A DNA stretch of 64,000 nucleotides from Bombyx mori. Taxonomy: Eukaryota > Arthropoda > Insecta > Lepidoptera > Bombycidae. The position numbers and the translations under genes are program-made. The notes under the pieces are model-generated. The model was not told where the DNA came from. It saw only the letters and a program-made list of their open reading frames with translations, and did not search any database. Each line of letters starts with the position of its first letter. Within the stretch, counting starts at the first letter, position 1. The stretch spans positions 10,557,501-10,621,500 of the forward strand of contig NC_085121.1 of NCBI RefSeq assembly GCF_030269925.1. The letters run 5' to 3'. Positions 48,205 through 61,692 of this stretch are shown piece by piece.

Positions 48205-51200
48205 TATTGAGGAGACATATTTTTGATCCCACGTTTGCTGGTGTAACGACTGCATATATAGAAAATTGCCCACTTATTTTTGTAGCGCAGGAGATTCGCT
48301 TTTATAGTTTTCATACGCGTTGCAAGAAGTTATTGTGTATTGCTCTCGGTTGGAGACTGTCAATATTAGATTTAAGAGTAGAAATATAAGCTTAGACTGA
48401 CATTTGACAATGTGGAAACAATCGTTTTGCGACTTGCTTATCAACTACCAATTAGATGCATCACTATCATTTTTACCTACATTATACGTATTACATGATG
48501 AACCGTTCCCCAAATTAACTGAAATTTTAAATAAAAATTATAAAATATATTAGTTTGGAACAGTCACAATTATAAAAATGTTTAGGCTGTTGATAATTTT
48601 TAATTTAACTTCAGATTCAAATCACTGTTTTGCAATCTCAAATAATACTAGAGTTCAATTTATTGTCATCGTTATTTTCCGTAGCTATGTAGGTAGTAGG
48701 TAATTCCGTCCAAATTTTTGGATGTGCTGTATGTAATCTTATAAAATAAATCGCCAAAACCATGTTTTCACAGTGTCCTAAATTTATATGTTGTTTCGTA
48801 AAAATATTGAACTCGAGCGGGTACTATCCGAGTACCTTGAACGAGAACAGTACCGTGATAGGAAATCACTAACAATATCGACTGAATTACTAGGTAATAT
48901 TTAAAAAAAAAAAACATAATATATGAATTATTAGTCTCGTAAGTTATCTCAGATTCGACGAAAAGACTACAAAATATGTTTAGATTAAAAAAAAACATAT
49001 CTGTGTCGTATACAAGGACGATGGTATCAGAACAAGGAGACAATACTCAGAGGACTAGCGCCCTCGTCGCAGGCCTCGAGCTCCATACGATATCGGAGGT
49101 AACATCACAACACTAAATCACTGGCATTGCTTGCCTTAGTTCTCAGAAATATAAGACTTTACGATCCTATCGTTTTTATTTTAAAACATTCTCTTAGCGT
49201 TTAAATCGAATGATTTAATAAGAACAATGGCGGATGCATGTTTGTTCAAAGCTAAGAGCTCAACAGGGAGGAAATTTTAATATCGATACGTTTGTAACGT
49301 AATATATTCTGAGTAACGAATCGATTTTTATTTAATATTAGTAAAAATCGCCTCCATATCAAATTGGTTTGACGAGTGTAGTTACTGACGGCAATGAGAG
49401 GCAAATAATTGCCAATATAAAGGCATGAATGATTGCGTGCTGCAATATTATTCAATTAAGTATTAACAGATAAAGTTGTAAATAAAATATTATACACTTA
49501 TATAATTATAGTGTAGTTAATTGTAAGAAACAAATACTATATCTTATTGTTTAACATTGAAAAGCAATGTTCGGATGTGTACATAACATAAAATTATTAT
49601 ATTACTTATTTTATTATTGTAACTTAACGTGATCGTTGTATCGAAATGTTTTATACGTTAGCTTTTAAGGTGTTGAATATATGTAATGATAGCGAGTAGT
49701 ACATGAAATACGGTTTTCTATTACAAAAAACAATACATCACGTCCCAACATAACAGATACGACAGTTACCGTTTGTTATTCGTTCTTATATATAGTGTTC
49801 AATGGTCAGTAAAATTCACGGCGTTTCAGTAGTGTTCTTATTAAAGTTCAGAGTATTTAGTTTTAGTTTTCAAAAAGTTGTGCCAATCGACGTAAACGTA
49901 CCTAGGTAATTATCAGACAAGGTCTTATTGTTTCAATTTTATTATTCGTTTTATGGTAGAAAAAATCCTGTAACACATTATTATTATACTTTTTCTTTGA
50001 TCTTGCCAAACCATACTTACCTACTTTAAACATCCTATGTTTTGTTTTCAAAATTCGAATATTGAAAAAGATTAAAAATAGTTTATCGCAGTTATGGTTG
50101 TGACAATGAATTTATACAGTTGTTATAAAATACGAAATTTCTTGCGTTCTACGAAATGCCAGAATAAGACGTGTACTTGCAACCTAGCTAGCAAATCGAG
50201 AACTGCCATATTGTAAGGATAATTAACAACTGAGAATTAATTGCATCCACGGTTAGAAGTTGTACCCGGGATTTTCGATTCCAGCTTATTAATTTCATAA
50301 TAGTACTTATAACTACAAGGCCAAATTAATAAGTGTGGCGTAACATGGCAATAGTTAAATCGCAATCAATTAAGACTTCCCCTTTCGCAGTTTGTTTCAA
50401 ATTTGATTGATTAATTGCACAAGGCCGGCAGTGTAATGAGTAAGATGAGCTTCCGGTAGCCAAAAAGGAAATAAACACCTTAATATGAGCGGAAAAGGTT
50501 TTTTTTTTTTGAAAATTATGCCTTTACCTTTCGTCTGTTCATATTTCGGTGAGCAAGAAAGCAGGTGAACGCCCACTTCTGTGTTACACGAGACCGTAAT
50601 GCCAGCACGTCATTTGTTTCCAATTAGCGTTACATTACGTGCTAAACTAAATTAAGGGACTAAATTTTTTTGGTTACAAATTATTTAATGCCATCTCATT
50701 GAAATCACTAGCAATAATACCAATACGATTTCGGTAATCGTTTCTCACACACCATAAAATAATTAAAAGTAACTGAATGGTCTGCTATCTCTAAAAACGT
50801 TTTTTTTTTAAAGCCGCTCACACCCCTTACCTACTTATTTTTTTCCGATGTGGATGCACTTTAATATAGCGCAACTTTGATTACATTTAAGTCCAAGTCA
50901 TAATAGTGTGTAAAACATAGATGTAATTGAAATGTATTACGTATTGTTAGTTACTTGTTCGCGTAACAAGACACGTTGGATAATAATATTATGGTAATAA
51001 GAAATGTTTCTTATATTTTTATCAGAGCACGATTACTGGCACACAATACAGTAATGATCGGTTGTACAGATCAATATTAACCGAATTGAAAGTATTTTAG
51101 CAAGCAACGATATCAGGCTTAGCAATAGTAAGTTAGTCTTTGTTTAAATTGCTTTAAAAAAACATTAAGTGATTGAGGAATCCGCTTAATAACGATCTCA

Positions 51201-54200
51201 CTTGCTGTGGAAAACTGAAAATTGATTACTCGAAGAGATCTATAGACAAAGAGAACTATGCTTGAAGTAATCTTAAGACAATTAGCCTTATTACAGATAC
51301 CCGTTTAAAAAATTGAGATATGATATTTACGATGAAACAATTTATATAAATTTTGAGTCAGATCTTATTTAGTACGTACAGGGATGATTTATAGAATATG
51401 TTAATATAGATAACAGCTGTATGACTGTCGAGATTATATTTACAAGAACATATATACGCAGATCTCAACTCTATGTTCGAAGCTATTAGTTAATATCAAC
51501 TTAGATGAAAATTTCATAAATCTATTTCTTTATTTTCAATTAATTTATAATAGAAAATATTATTTTCGAATAAAGACACTATGATAATTAATTTTGTAAA
51601 TATTATTAAGTTACATCATAGTTTGTGTAGCCAAAATTTTGCTCAATATTATAAAATGCACTCAACACCAAAGTCATAATACTAAACGATCTACATATCA
51701 GTACAAAATACATAATTAACTATGTAATTCATTCCCATTTAACATAAAACATTTTTCATTTCATATAATTTGAAAACCATTTCGTATAATTCAATTGTGT
51801 CGTAGCTAATTCACGAACCGTGCTATGGCCTCTTGGAATACATATAAAGTTAAAACCAAATAATAAGTTCATACTACAAAAACAGTTCATAATAATTTGA
51901 TAATATTGTATTTATTAATAGTTTTAATCGCTAACCTCCTAAATCATTTTACGCAATTAACATTTCTTCAAACTGAAGGTACTTACTTACCTACGTATTT
52001 ATAATTTAGTTAATCTCTTAGTATAATTTATTTATCTTTAAGTTTATTCCCTTTGCAAATTAAAGTTACATTCATCTACATTAATTAAATAAGGTTTGTC
52101 CTTACATTAGCAGTGGCTTATGCAATAGTCATGTGAATTTATATATATAAATATGTATATTTTCATAAGGTAGGTACTGTCGTTTATATATGTTTGTACA
52201 CGTAGGACTGTGTTATTTATAAATTGAAAAGATATTGTTATTGATAATCAAATACAAAAAGGAATTTACAATATATCTTCACTGTAATTTTTAAAATACT
52301 ACAATGAAATTATAAAATGTAAACTAATGCTAATAAATTGTGCCTCTGTCTTTAACCTACGGTTTTATATTGTAACGATTAATAATAAATATTTATGTAA
52401 ATATGCAATTCATGATCTTGTGTAATTTCGAAATTTAATTTATAATTATATCATGAATACGTTCCATGTTTTTAACATTTTTAAATTACAGGAGTACAAA
52501 CCTAAAACTATTAGAAGTGTTTGATAATTATTAGACCAGATGCTTAATACAAGTTACATCCATACACAATTGGTAATTTGTTTTACCGAAGTCTAAAAGG
52601 TTATTTTTGCCAACGATTAGGAATCAGTAACATTCCCGCGTATTTTTGGTGCGTGGGTAATTTCACGGTAAGCGAACGTAATTTTGCTGTTACTTTTGTT
52701 CATCGTCTTCTTAAATTAAGTTTTAACTATTATTACAAATAATTCTTTTGTTGTAATTTGAATACCTTAAACTTTATTTACATAACATTTTAAATTTCTC
52801 TTTATAATTAGAATTAAATTTAAAAGGAAATTATAACTTAGGATAAAATTCCGTGTGGGCAATAATAATAATAATATAAGTTTAAACTTACATAATATAT
52901 ACATATTTAACAGAAAATATGTCTCCTATAAATTAACATGTACCTACCAATATGTACTTTGTGACGACCAAGGTAGTATATTATTACATAAAACGTAGTT
53001 TACAGATTATATACATTTAATATGTAATTATATCGTATGTAACTTACCTATAAATAAGTACACATATAACTGCTATTTTTTGCTGGTGATTTTCTTCTAT
53101 ACATGCTTTCAATATCACTGATTTTAATTTTATTGGCAGCTCATCATGTTTGTTTTGGATTGCAAATTTAATTTGCAAAGAATATGTAATTAAAAACTAA
53201 AAATATTTTCCAACTCGTGCTATTTCTTCTAAAAATATTTAGTTATAAATAAAAGGTAAGTTATCGTCTAAAGATCGGATATATCGAATAGAATGGTTAC
53301 CAGTAGCATTAAGGTTGCAAAAAGAAAGTTGTTTCGTAGCATAGGTGTACTCAATATTTACATATTAAGTTGTCAATATCACAGCAGTTTTTGCCAATAC
53401 TGTCAGCTGAAATCAGAACCCACTAAGAATTGAACGCGATTGTCTACCTAAAACTGATTTTTACATTCTATTGCATTGTTTTATTGCCGACAATGCGTCG
53501 TTCTCAAAGCTCAAGTGCACATTTTAAAAGCAATATTATTTAGAAAATGTAGAATTAATGAGAAATGTACTGTTTTCAAATTTAGAAGAAAATTTGCTGG
53601 CAGTTAATCTACTGTGATATTAATAATTGTATTAAATATTTATTTTTCTAAATTATTATTTATATTCTATGATGTTAAAAGTGATTATATGTTATATTTT
53701 AATGAAATCACTAGTTTAAGAGTGTTATTTTGAAATGTGTTTATAGTATGTATAGTAAGCGTGTTGTGTAAATGTGTTGTTTATTATTTTTGATGTATGT
53801 CATGAGAACGAAAATTAACTGAATTACAATTACATAACAGAAAATTAAATCACGTTGATATTTCTGATAAAATAATGATTAATGAACATCACAAAAAAAC
53901 AGCCTTAATATTTTTATCGCAGATGTGCTCTCTAATAATGTTACATAAAATTTAATTGCATTTCGTGAGTGCACGAGGTCAAATTTCGGGCCGTTTAATG
54001 GAAACAAATGTGTATTTCCTTTCGAAAATATAATAATGTTAAAAATGAAATCTTTATAAAAATGTTATTATTTTATGATGAGCTACTTCAAGTAGACTAT
54101 TTGCCTGATATATTATACCTCAATAAGTTTAGTATGAATTTTGTGTGTCTTGAAAAATATATTTCAATTATTAGAAACTTGTTTTCTTTTTTCACCTAGC

Positions 54201-54740
54201 TATTTAATTTAAGTTAATATCACAATTCCTTTGAAAAAGTTTTCAGTAGTCTTAATTTCTACCTCCCCGTAAGCTTATAGGGAACAAAATCCCACTGAAA
54301 TGCGCATGGGCAATTTCCTATCGTTTTCCCAATTTAAGGTAGGTATGTATTTGATTTTATTGGACTTTATTTGACTCGTGGCCTCTAAGTGGCCCACTGT
54401 TAAGAAAATGAAGCCACTAAAAAATACAAGCTATATCGAATTTTCTTGCATTCGATAATAGATACGTAGTAGACACCACATCAGCCTCTCCAAAATCGAA
54501 AGAAATGCTAGGGAGTATAGCAGAGTCCGGGTTAAAAAAATTAAAAAATAATTAATTTGGTGATAAAAAAGAAATGTATAAAATTTGAACGGAATTCTGA
54601 CCCATATAAATGAACATAAATTCTTAGACACTGATTCAGATTGAAGAAATTTATGTTTATTATCAAAATGAGAATGTAAATAACTAGTAGTAGTGCATCA
54701 AATTCTTTAAAATGAGTAGATGAATGAACGATAGTGTGAA
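48205..54740 (+). other. AT-rich, repeat-poor stretch after the Glut4EF homologue; possible extended 3' UTR
   Basis: About 6.5 kb of very AT-rich sequence with no recognisable SINE, LINE tail or Helitron, in contrast to the rest of the window. It has several AATAAA sites and three TGTAAATA Pumilio-type motifs (49477, 51595, 52396). There are no splice-bounded coding exons; the 63-codon frame at 54008-54199 has no features. A long alternative 3' UTR is possible but not shown. Confidence 0.35.
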
Positions 54741-57700
54741 TGATCTCTCTATTTACCTTGCACTAAGTGATTACCGGAGCCAATAGATATCTATCAACAT
54801 TTATCAGGAATGTTCTCGATAATTAGATGTAGTATCGACTATAAAAGCGTTGCAAAGATGATACGAAGCAGTTAGTAATCGGATCTACTCGAACCGATAC
54901 AGTGAACGGATCACCTGAAGCGAAAAGGAAGAAGTGAATTACGAACTGTAAAGGGTTTTGTAAGTGTTCTAAGTGTTAAAAAGAGTTTTAGTTCGTACTT
55001 CGGTGGAAGTTTTATATAACTCGAACTACAGCCCAAACAGTACATAAGTACATTCTTTTTTTTTTTTTTTTTGAATGGAAGGATGACTGGTGGCCCAGTG
55101 GCCTTTCCAGTTTCAAGACAAGTAGGCGAGCAAAGGCTGAGGCAGGAGGGGAGTGATTTTCTAACAGCTCCCCGAACGTCTCCGGAGGTGACCTATCAAC
55201 TCAAGAGCAGCTTCGCGAATGAATCTACTACACTACTACCGGATCGGAATCGCGATCCGCTTTAAAGATTCGGCGAGAAACTTAGCGAGTTGATATGTGT
55301 ATGGGTTAAGTTGCCCGTCAAACTCTTTGCCGAGTTCAATGAGTACGGCTTCCAAGGTCCTTAATCCTGCACCTAGTGTTAGAGCTGAAAGCACCTAGTG
55401 TTGAGATGTATCTCTATGGACGTGTGTACAATATCTCTGAAAACACATTCAGATTGATTGATAAACAGGCCTATAAGTTTTAACAGTGTTCAAGTCATGA
55501 CTACCTCCATGCTTTAAAATTAAAAGGGTTTTGACGTTGTGAATAAAATCTGCAACTCGAGTCACGCACATAAAAATGATAAAGTACTTATTTATTTCAC
55601 TAAAGCCAATGATGACGACATTTGAGCACTAACGGAGTACAAACAAAATATTAGTTTATAGTCTAAAAACTTTTAAGGGTAAAAATTGTTTTTCTGTAAT
55701 CAGCTAAGTAGACTATTTCTCGAAAAAAATTTCAATCAAAGAAATAATAAAGGCCCATTTATTCTTTGGATCGTGTTTATATTTTATTTTATTTAAATTA
55801 TGTTCTTTCAGAACTTTCATTCAATAATAATAATCGTCCCACAATTAAGTGAATATGATGGAAAAACAAATATATTTCTAACAATTTAATAAGCTACTCA
55901 TTGCTTCGTTTTGCTTAAGTAAGTTAAGTTAGTTAATTCCGAAGAATTTCCACCTGAGTGAACTTCAGTCATGCTTTTCCATAATTGTTTCATCTCTGTA
56001 CAGCATTTTAGAGTACCTACAGACCCTACAGTGTACATAGAATCGCCATCCACTCGCGAACATAAAACTGTGCAAACGCAATCGAAAACGTTTTATTTAT
56101 AAGAAATTGCAACTGCCATCGATGAACGATAATCTACAACGATTTTCCATACACACGATCGATAAATCTGCGTAAATCGGTTTGCACGGATAAATCGCTA
56201 CGATATATCGTTACGTGTGTGTAGCCGCTGTTAATAACTATTTTGCAATACAAGTAGTATAATAACAAATCGAATCAATCACTCGAATCTAGATACTCGA
56301 GCTTTTAATCGTTTAATAGGAGTAAAATAGCGTACTCTAAAAACTAAAAAAGCTTAAATAGCAAACCGAACTAGTATTAATTAATTTCATCTTTTTTATT
56401 ATTATATTAATGTCACAATAAACGCTTATTTTTAATATACAAGTCAATAGATTACGTACTGCTCACACAACAACATGAACCTAATTCTCGATTACTTTTT
56501 TAGTAAAAGCACTTGAATGCATCATTAGACCTAAGCATTTTCTTTTTTGTTTCTAGCATGTTTAAAAAAAGGATAGGACTTGGTAAAGGATATCATTAAT
56601 ATTCTTTGTAATATATCAATATTTCAGACTCATAGTAGATTTTTGTTACATTTTTAAGCCTGTTCAACTTAAAAGAAGACGACCTATACATAGATAATAC
56701 ACTTAAATTAGTTAGACCTATACTCATATTAGGTTTTTGTTAATGACTAAAAGCACTTTCAGCTTCGTTCAGACCAAAAAAACCGACGTTTGTTGTCAAT
56801 TGTCATATTATTTTACAAAACATCCCTAACACGTCCCTAACTGTACGTATAGTAGGTAGGTACATAAAAAATCGATTATTTGTGCGATTGCCGTCACCAT
56901 AGAGTTACTATTCTAACTGGAGTGCTTACTTCGTTTGACATAAAAACTAAAAATATACTTTATCTCTATGGCTTAAAGTTTATTTTTAAATAGCAAAAGA
57001 TGTAAGGAAAAACGGTCTGAAAAGAGAATGATTATTAAGTGGTGGTGTCCCTCTCGCACATTTTACAAACAAAAAGCAGTGTTGCTAGCTTAGAGGATTT
57101 TCCATAAAATCTCGGAATTTGGACCCCGTCTTCGTTATCAAAAATGGCTTTTAGTGGTTAGTGGATTTTTTAGTAGCTTGGGTGTTGTTGAAAATTATCG
57201 AAAAGTTTAAAATCAATCCACTTTACAGGATTTTAAACATTTTATGACAATAATATATCTAAATACATATTATTTAAACGAAGTGACTTAAACTTAACTA
57301 GAAAATGTTGCGAGAATTTAGAATTTCCATCAACGTCAAAAATTAAATTGGTTCAAAATAAACGTACAAAGTTATGGTGAAATTAGTTTCTGATGATGAC
57401 AATTTATTAAAATAAATTATATAAGAAGTATTGATTATATGATATATATTGATTTTTAATAGAACATCATATATTAATAAAGCTTATTAACAAAAAAATT
57501 ATTGTTCTATGTTAATAAGAACTCTGTTTAATGGAAAATTTAATGGTAGGTACGTAGATTTCTGATGGTTTTCATGTTGAATTTGGTGGGAAGCCAGATT
57601 AATTGTTGGCATCACCGAAAAAGAGCTATGAATGGATTAAAAGAAAAATGGCGTCTATTTACGTTTGTAGTGCGAAGTTAAAATGGCACTGATACAGCTT

Positions 57701-58111
57701 GTGGCTTGTTTTTTTTTCGAAAATCGTGAAAGTTTCCGTGTAATCATGGTGAACACTTTTAATGTAAGTGGTTTTAAGCGAGAATCGTCTCCAGTTTGTG
57801 GAATATCCTTCCATATGTCAGATTCATTGATAAATTTTTACTAGTGTGAGCATATATTTTTAAAATGTGAGATATTTTTTCTCATTATAATATTTAATAC
57901 CATTTGTCTTGTAAATTGTACTTAATCTATGTCATATACTAAATTTGAAAAAACAATCGTGAAAACTATAATTTTGCAATGTATTTTTCATATTATAAGA
58001 GCCATCACGTGGTATTTTTTGAACTTTTTTTGTTGTATTGAATAGCGTCGCACGGAAGCATGTATGTCATTTCCCTGACGTTAAGCGAACGAGTAGGATC
58101 TTCTAGTAAAT
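54741..58111. other. Intergenic sequence with one LINE tail
   Basis: The stretch holds a short SINE-like scrap at about 54755-54800, the LINE copy at 55056-55393, a CGAT-rich patch near 56115-56225 and a 10-base inverted repeat at 57205-57238. No gene is seen. Confidence 0.6.
55056..55393 (-). mobile_element. 5'-truncated LINE copy, same family as the coding LINE
   Basis: The plus strand starts with poly(T) at 55056-55072 and then runs backward through the 3' UTR of the element at 33365-34920 (GACTGGTGGCCCAGTGGCCT; TCTACTACACTACTACCGGA) into the last codons of its ORF2 (CCTAGTGTTAGAGCTGAA). It is more diverged than the coding copy and includes an apparent in-place repeat of CACCTAGTGTT at its far end. 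The plus-strand frame at 55071-55265 is an artefact. Confidence 0.8.
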
Positions 58112-58133
58112 ATGACGTTGGAATTTCTGGAAA

Positions 58134-58319
58134 ATGTCCTATATAAAGGTCAAACAAGAAGAATCAAGTACTCAAACGCAAGAAATAAAAAATACCCCGA
58201 GAAAAGCAAAATTACGACAAGATGTTAAGGTATTGAAACAAAAACTTAAAAGTCGCGAAATAGTGATTGTAAATATAAAGTCGATTTTAGATTTATTAAA
58301 GAAAAATAGCGATTTTTAA
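58134..58319 (+). CDS. Small ORF with THAP/transposase-type coiled coil (61 aa), possibly a fragment
   Basis: An acidic, Gln/Thr-rich lead (KQEESSTQTQE) is followed by TPRKAKLRQDVKVLKQKLKS and a further helical stretch ending in LLKK. Hydrophobic residues at 27, 31, 34, 38, 45, 48, 52 and 55 follow a heptad pattern with one break at R41. An STQT motif followed by TPRK and a basic coiled coil is the arrangement found after the zinc finger in insect THAP-domain and P-element-like proteins. No THAP finger is visible upstream in any frame, and an in-frame TGA lies 21 bases before the Met. AATAAA at 58586-58591 could serve as its poly(A) signal. It may be a terminal exon, a domesticated remnant or chance. 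Confidence 0.35.
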   Translation: MSYIKVKQEESSTQTQEIKNTPRKAKLRQDVKVLKQKLKSREIVIVNIKSILDLLKKNSDF

Positions 58320-59452
58320 TTGAATTGAAATTTAAATTGCGAAATTTTAATGATACTCATGGTCCACTTAGATATTGATTAAAATAAATTATGTATTTCG
58401 TTGAAAAAAAAGAATTTACTTAAAATAGAGGAAATGTTATATTATAAGACTACAGAAAATTAACTGAACTTAATAATAATAATATGTATAACCAATATTT
58501 TGTAAATAGAGATCAAGTACTATGTGTATCGTGTTATGTGTATTGACTTGTCATTTAAGAGTTATTTAATTGTCTACATATAACAAATAAATGAATTTCA
58601 GTTCATTTCATTTTATTACCCATTGTGTTTTATTTCCTAAAATGTAACTAGTAGACTTAATATACACGTGTCATTAAAATAGCACAGAAGTAAAAATACA
58701 AACAATTTTAAATCAATTGAAGATGTGAATGTAGGAAAAGAGCACCCGATACGCGCAGACCATGTGTGTTGCAGTGTCTCACTCAGTGTGTCAAATATTA
58801 ATTTGCACGGCCCACTTAGCCAGTACATTAAAGTAGGAATTGCGTAATTAAGTTCAACATAATATATTATTTAAGTCGCGGTTGAGTATTCGGACGTCAA
58901 ACACGAGTTTGAGGAAGTTTAAGTAATAGAACTGAGGTAATGATGTTTGTAATAAAACTCAGTGCTAGATTTTCGACAACGCAGCAATTTCCAAAAAAAA
59001 CCGTCGAAAAAAAGTCACCATGACGACGAAGCAATGTTTAGAATTGAATTTACATAAATAAAAGGTTGCAAGCACGTGTTTTGTATTTACATAGGGTTAC
59101 ACAGAATTACTTAAGGTAAATTCAAAACTTATGCATGTGTATAATTTTGTCCTATAATTAAATTATATATGGTCACCACATTAGACAAGGACACCGCGAC
59201 CAAAAAGTATTCTCTTTCGAGACCGATTTCTCGGCATTAGACAGCACTCCAGTTGTAGGTACTTATTAACTCCATGGCCGTCACGAATTCTGAGTTTTGC
59301 TGAGTTTAATGACAAATCTAAAAAATCTGCAACTGAATATTTTTATGTGCGTTTAATAATATCAAAATATAGATACTTGTTACTTGGAATGTAAATTGTA
59401 GTACATAAAACAGACAACACAATCAACACAAAGTGAGAGTTAAAAACTAGAA
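58320..59452 (+). promoter_or_regulatory. Intergenic sequence and presumed Serinc promoter / 5' UTR
   Basis: The interval contains AATAAA at 58586 and, nearer the gene, a slightly less AT-rich patch (about 59180-59300). An in-frame TAA at 59441-59443 precedes the Serinc ATG. No clear core promoter motif is seen. The transcription start and any 5' non-coding exon remain unplaced. Confidence 0.35.
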
Positions 59453-59488
59453 ATGGGTGCAGTGTTGGGCCTTTGTTCTGCAGCACAG
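59453..59488 (+). CDS. Serinc: Serinc exon 1 (residues 1-12)
   Basis: The ATG sits in the favourable context GAAATGG after an in-frame stop. It encodes MGAVLGLCSAAQ, the usual N-terminus of the family (MGAVLG...). Donor GTAATT; phase 0. Confidence 0.9.
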
Positions 59489-60491
59489 GTAATTTTTCCC
59501 TTTCTAGATATTTAATTATTATTCAATATTTTACTAAGTCTATACAATTAAAGTAACTAGAAACTGCAATGTTAAGAAAACTAAATATAATTCTACCGGA
59601 CACATTTTGTCCTTGCTAAACCATTTTTATGATATTAGATAAATGATTCATAAATACAAATTTACAGCTAATTAAAAAAAATGATTCCTCAGTATATAGT
59701 GCAGTGGGTAATAAAGTGTAAATAAGTTCTATTGATTACATTGAAATACATATATATATATATATACATAGATCTATTTGTAGGATACAAACATGTCTGT
59801 GTATAGGACTAGCTAGAACTTCATTAGTCTTCTTAAGCTTATTTGAAAAGAGACATGCCATAGTCAGCGAGTTGCTGAACTAGGATGTTCATTGTATAGT
59901 TTTAAAGCTGACAAAGACAAAGACAATCTCTAGATACAACTTTAGAACGGAATTGGGTCAGGGTTAAAGGAATTCAAGTTTTAGTTAGTACTGTGATAAA
60001 ATAGAGATAATAGCATCATCTCTATTAATTATTTAAGGAAATCAATAGGAGAGATATGATAAAACACGTGACGGACTATGGAGGACAGAAAATATTTTGA
60101 GCTAGCATGGTAGATAGTACATCTTGAAATTTCTACATTTAAGTAGATACATCCATTCCCGTTTGAAAGATGGAACCGCTTTCAATACAACTATAATCTG
60201 CACCGCATTTCTGAAACTGGGTGGATGTCTTAAAACAGTGATATGTACCTAAAGACTCAGAACTTTAACACCAAAATTAAATGGACTATAAAATTTTTAG
60301 CTATCCTTCATAAAGAAGAAAAGAAATCTAAAGTTACTGCAAATACCAAGCAAACTAGCTTTTATATTCATTTGAAAATTCAATCAAAGTTAGTCTGGAT
60401 ATAAGTATATTAGACTATGCTATATAAGTTCACGCCTTTCTTTTTTATTAGTAAATGTGTCTTCAATCTGTAAATGTCTTTATCTTTACAG

Positions 60492-60656
60492 CTGGCGTGT
60501 TGCTGTGGCAGCACTGCTTGTTCACTATGTTGTTCAGCATGTCCATCTTGCACCAATTCCACCTCCTCCCGTCTTATGTATGCACTAATGCTGGTGCTGG
60601 TAACTATTGTGTGCTGTATCACTTTAGCTCCCGGATTACATAATGAACTTCAAAAG
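60492..60656 (+). CDS. Serinc: Serinc exon 2 (residues 13-67)
   Basis: The acceptor is CTTTACAG and the donor GTAATG. It encodes the Cys-rich cluster and the first membrane segment (LMYALMLVLVTIVCCITL), ending APGLHNELQK. Phase 0 at both ends. Confidence 0.93.
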
Positions 60657-61136
60657 GTAATGTGGTAAAACAGTTTTAAAAGACTATGTTATTATTCAAT
60701 TTTTTTATTTAATTCAATTTATCATGGCAATCCTCAATAAAATTAGAGGTGTGATTCAATTTTTTATTATGGACATTTAAAATCATTTATTCAAATACAT
60801 TATACAGTTAAGCTAACACTATTTCTTCCATTATTTTGTGTATACCTATTTTTGCTAGAAGCTGTCTTGTGACAAAACTGTAAATAATTATTACAGTTTA
60901 CAGAAATAATGTTGTATCTAATTATATATTATAATGCTAAATTAATTTATTTGTTTATTTCATGTCAAAACATCAAATGAATTGGCAAAAAGTGTATAGA
61001 GAAAAATGATTATACTTAGAAAGCAATTTGAGTTTAATATTTCAAAAGTAGTTTGAGATCATTTCGTAAAAGTGTTAAAATTAAAAACATATTATTTATC
61101 ATGAATTCAGGATTTATAAAAAAACTATAATTTTAG

Positions 61137-61240
61137 CTACCGTTTTGTACAAATGCAACTGATAGTACAGTCACGGGACTATTACCAGGAAATTTCAAGG
61201 TAGATTGTGATGAAGCGGTTGGATATTTGGCTGTTTATAG
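61137..61240 (+). CDS. Serinc: Serinc exon 3 (residues 68-102, last codon split)
   Basis: The acceptor is AATTTTAG and the donor GTAATT. It encodes LPFCTNATDSTVTGLLPGNF and VDCDEAVGYLAVYR, with a possible glycosylation site at N73. The conserved Cys and the C-x-x-A-x-G-Y-x-A-V-Y-R ending are family features. Confidence 0.92.
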
Positions 61241-61326
61241 GTAATTTTTACTATATCAATCACATACCTTTAACCATAAAAAGTTCGACAAAGAAGTGGA
61301 AACTAATCATCTAAATGTTTTCACAG

Positions 61327-61422
61327 AATTACATTTGCAACATGTCTCTTCTTTCTGCTAATGGCGTTAATTATGATTGGTGTCAAATCTTCTAAAGATC
61401 CAAGAGCTGGAATTCAAAATGG
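61327..61422 (+). CDS. Serinc: Serinc exon 4 (residues 102-134, last codon split)
   Basis: The acceptor is TTTTCACAG and the donor GTATGT. It encodes ITFATCLFFLLMALIMIGVK (membrane segment 2), then SSKDPRAGIQNG, the conserved DPR-x-x-IQNG loop of SERINCs. Confidence 0.93.
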
Positions 61423-61513
61423 GTATGTAATAGTAATAAATTTTCTGACTCAATTTTTTTTTAAAAGTGATATTCTCCAAAATGGTTTATAATAATATAT
61501 GGTGTAATTTTAG

Positions 61514-61692
61514 TTTTTGGGCCATCAAATATTTATTGGTTATTGGTGGCATTATCGGAGCATTCTTCATCCCAGGAGGTCAATTTGCTTCGACATGGAT
61601 GGTGTTTGGAATGATTGGAGGCTTCTGCTACATTGTTATCCAACTCATTCTTATCATTGATTTTGCACATTCCTGGGCTGAAATATGGGTTT
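61514..61692 (+). CDS. Serinc: Serinc exon 5 (residues 134-193 plus one base)
   Basis: The acceptor is TAATTTTAG. The donor GTAAGT at 61693 is preferred over the GTTTGT four bases earlier because it is a better consensus and joins in frame to exon 6. It encodes FWAIKYLLVIGGIIGAFFIP (membrane segment 3), then membrane segment 4 and IIDFAHSWAEIWV, typical of the family. Confidence 0.92.

Noticed and set aside
55071..55265. Plus-strand frame of 64 codons
   Set aside because: It is the reverse complement of a LINE 3' UTR copy.
56115..56225. CGAT-rich patch that looked like a hAT-type MITE end (GTAGCCGCTG near 56221)
   Set aside because: No matching inverted partner was found on the other side, so an element cannot be defined.
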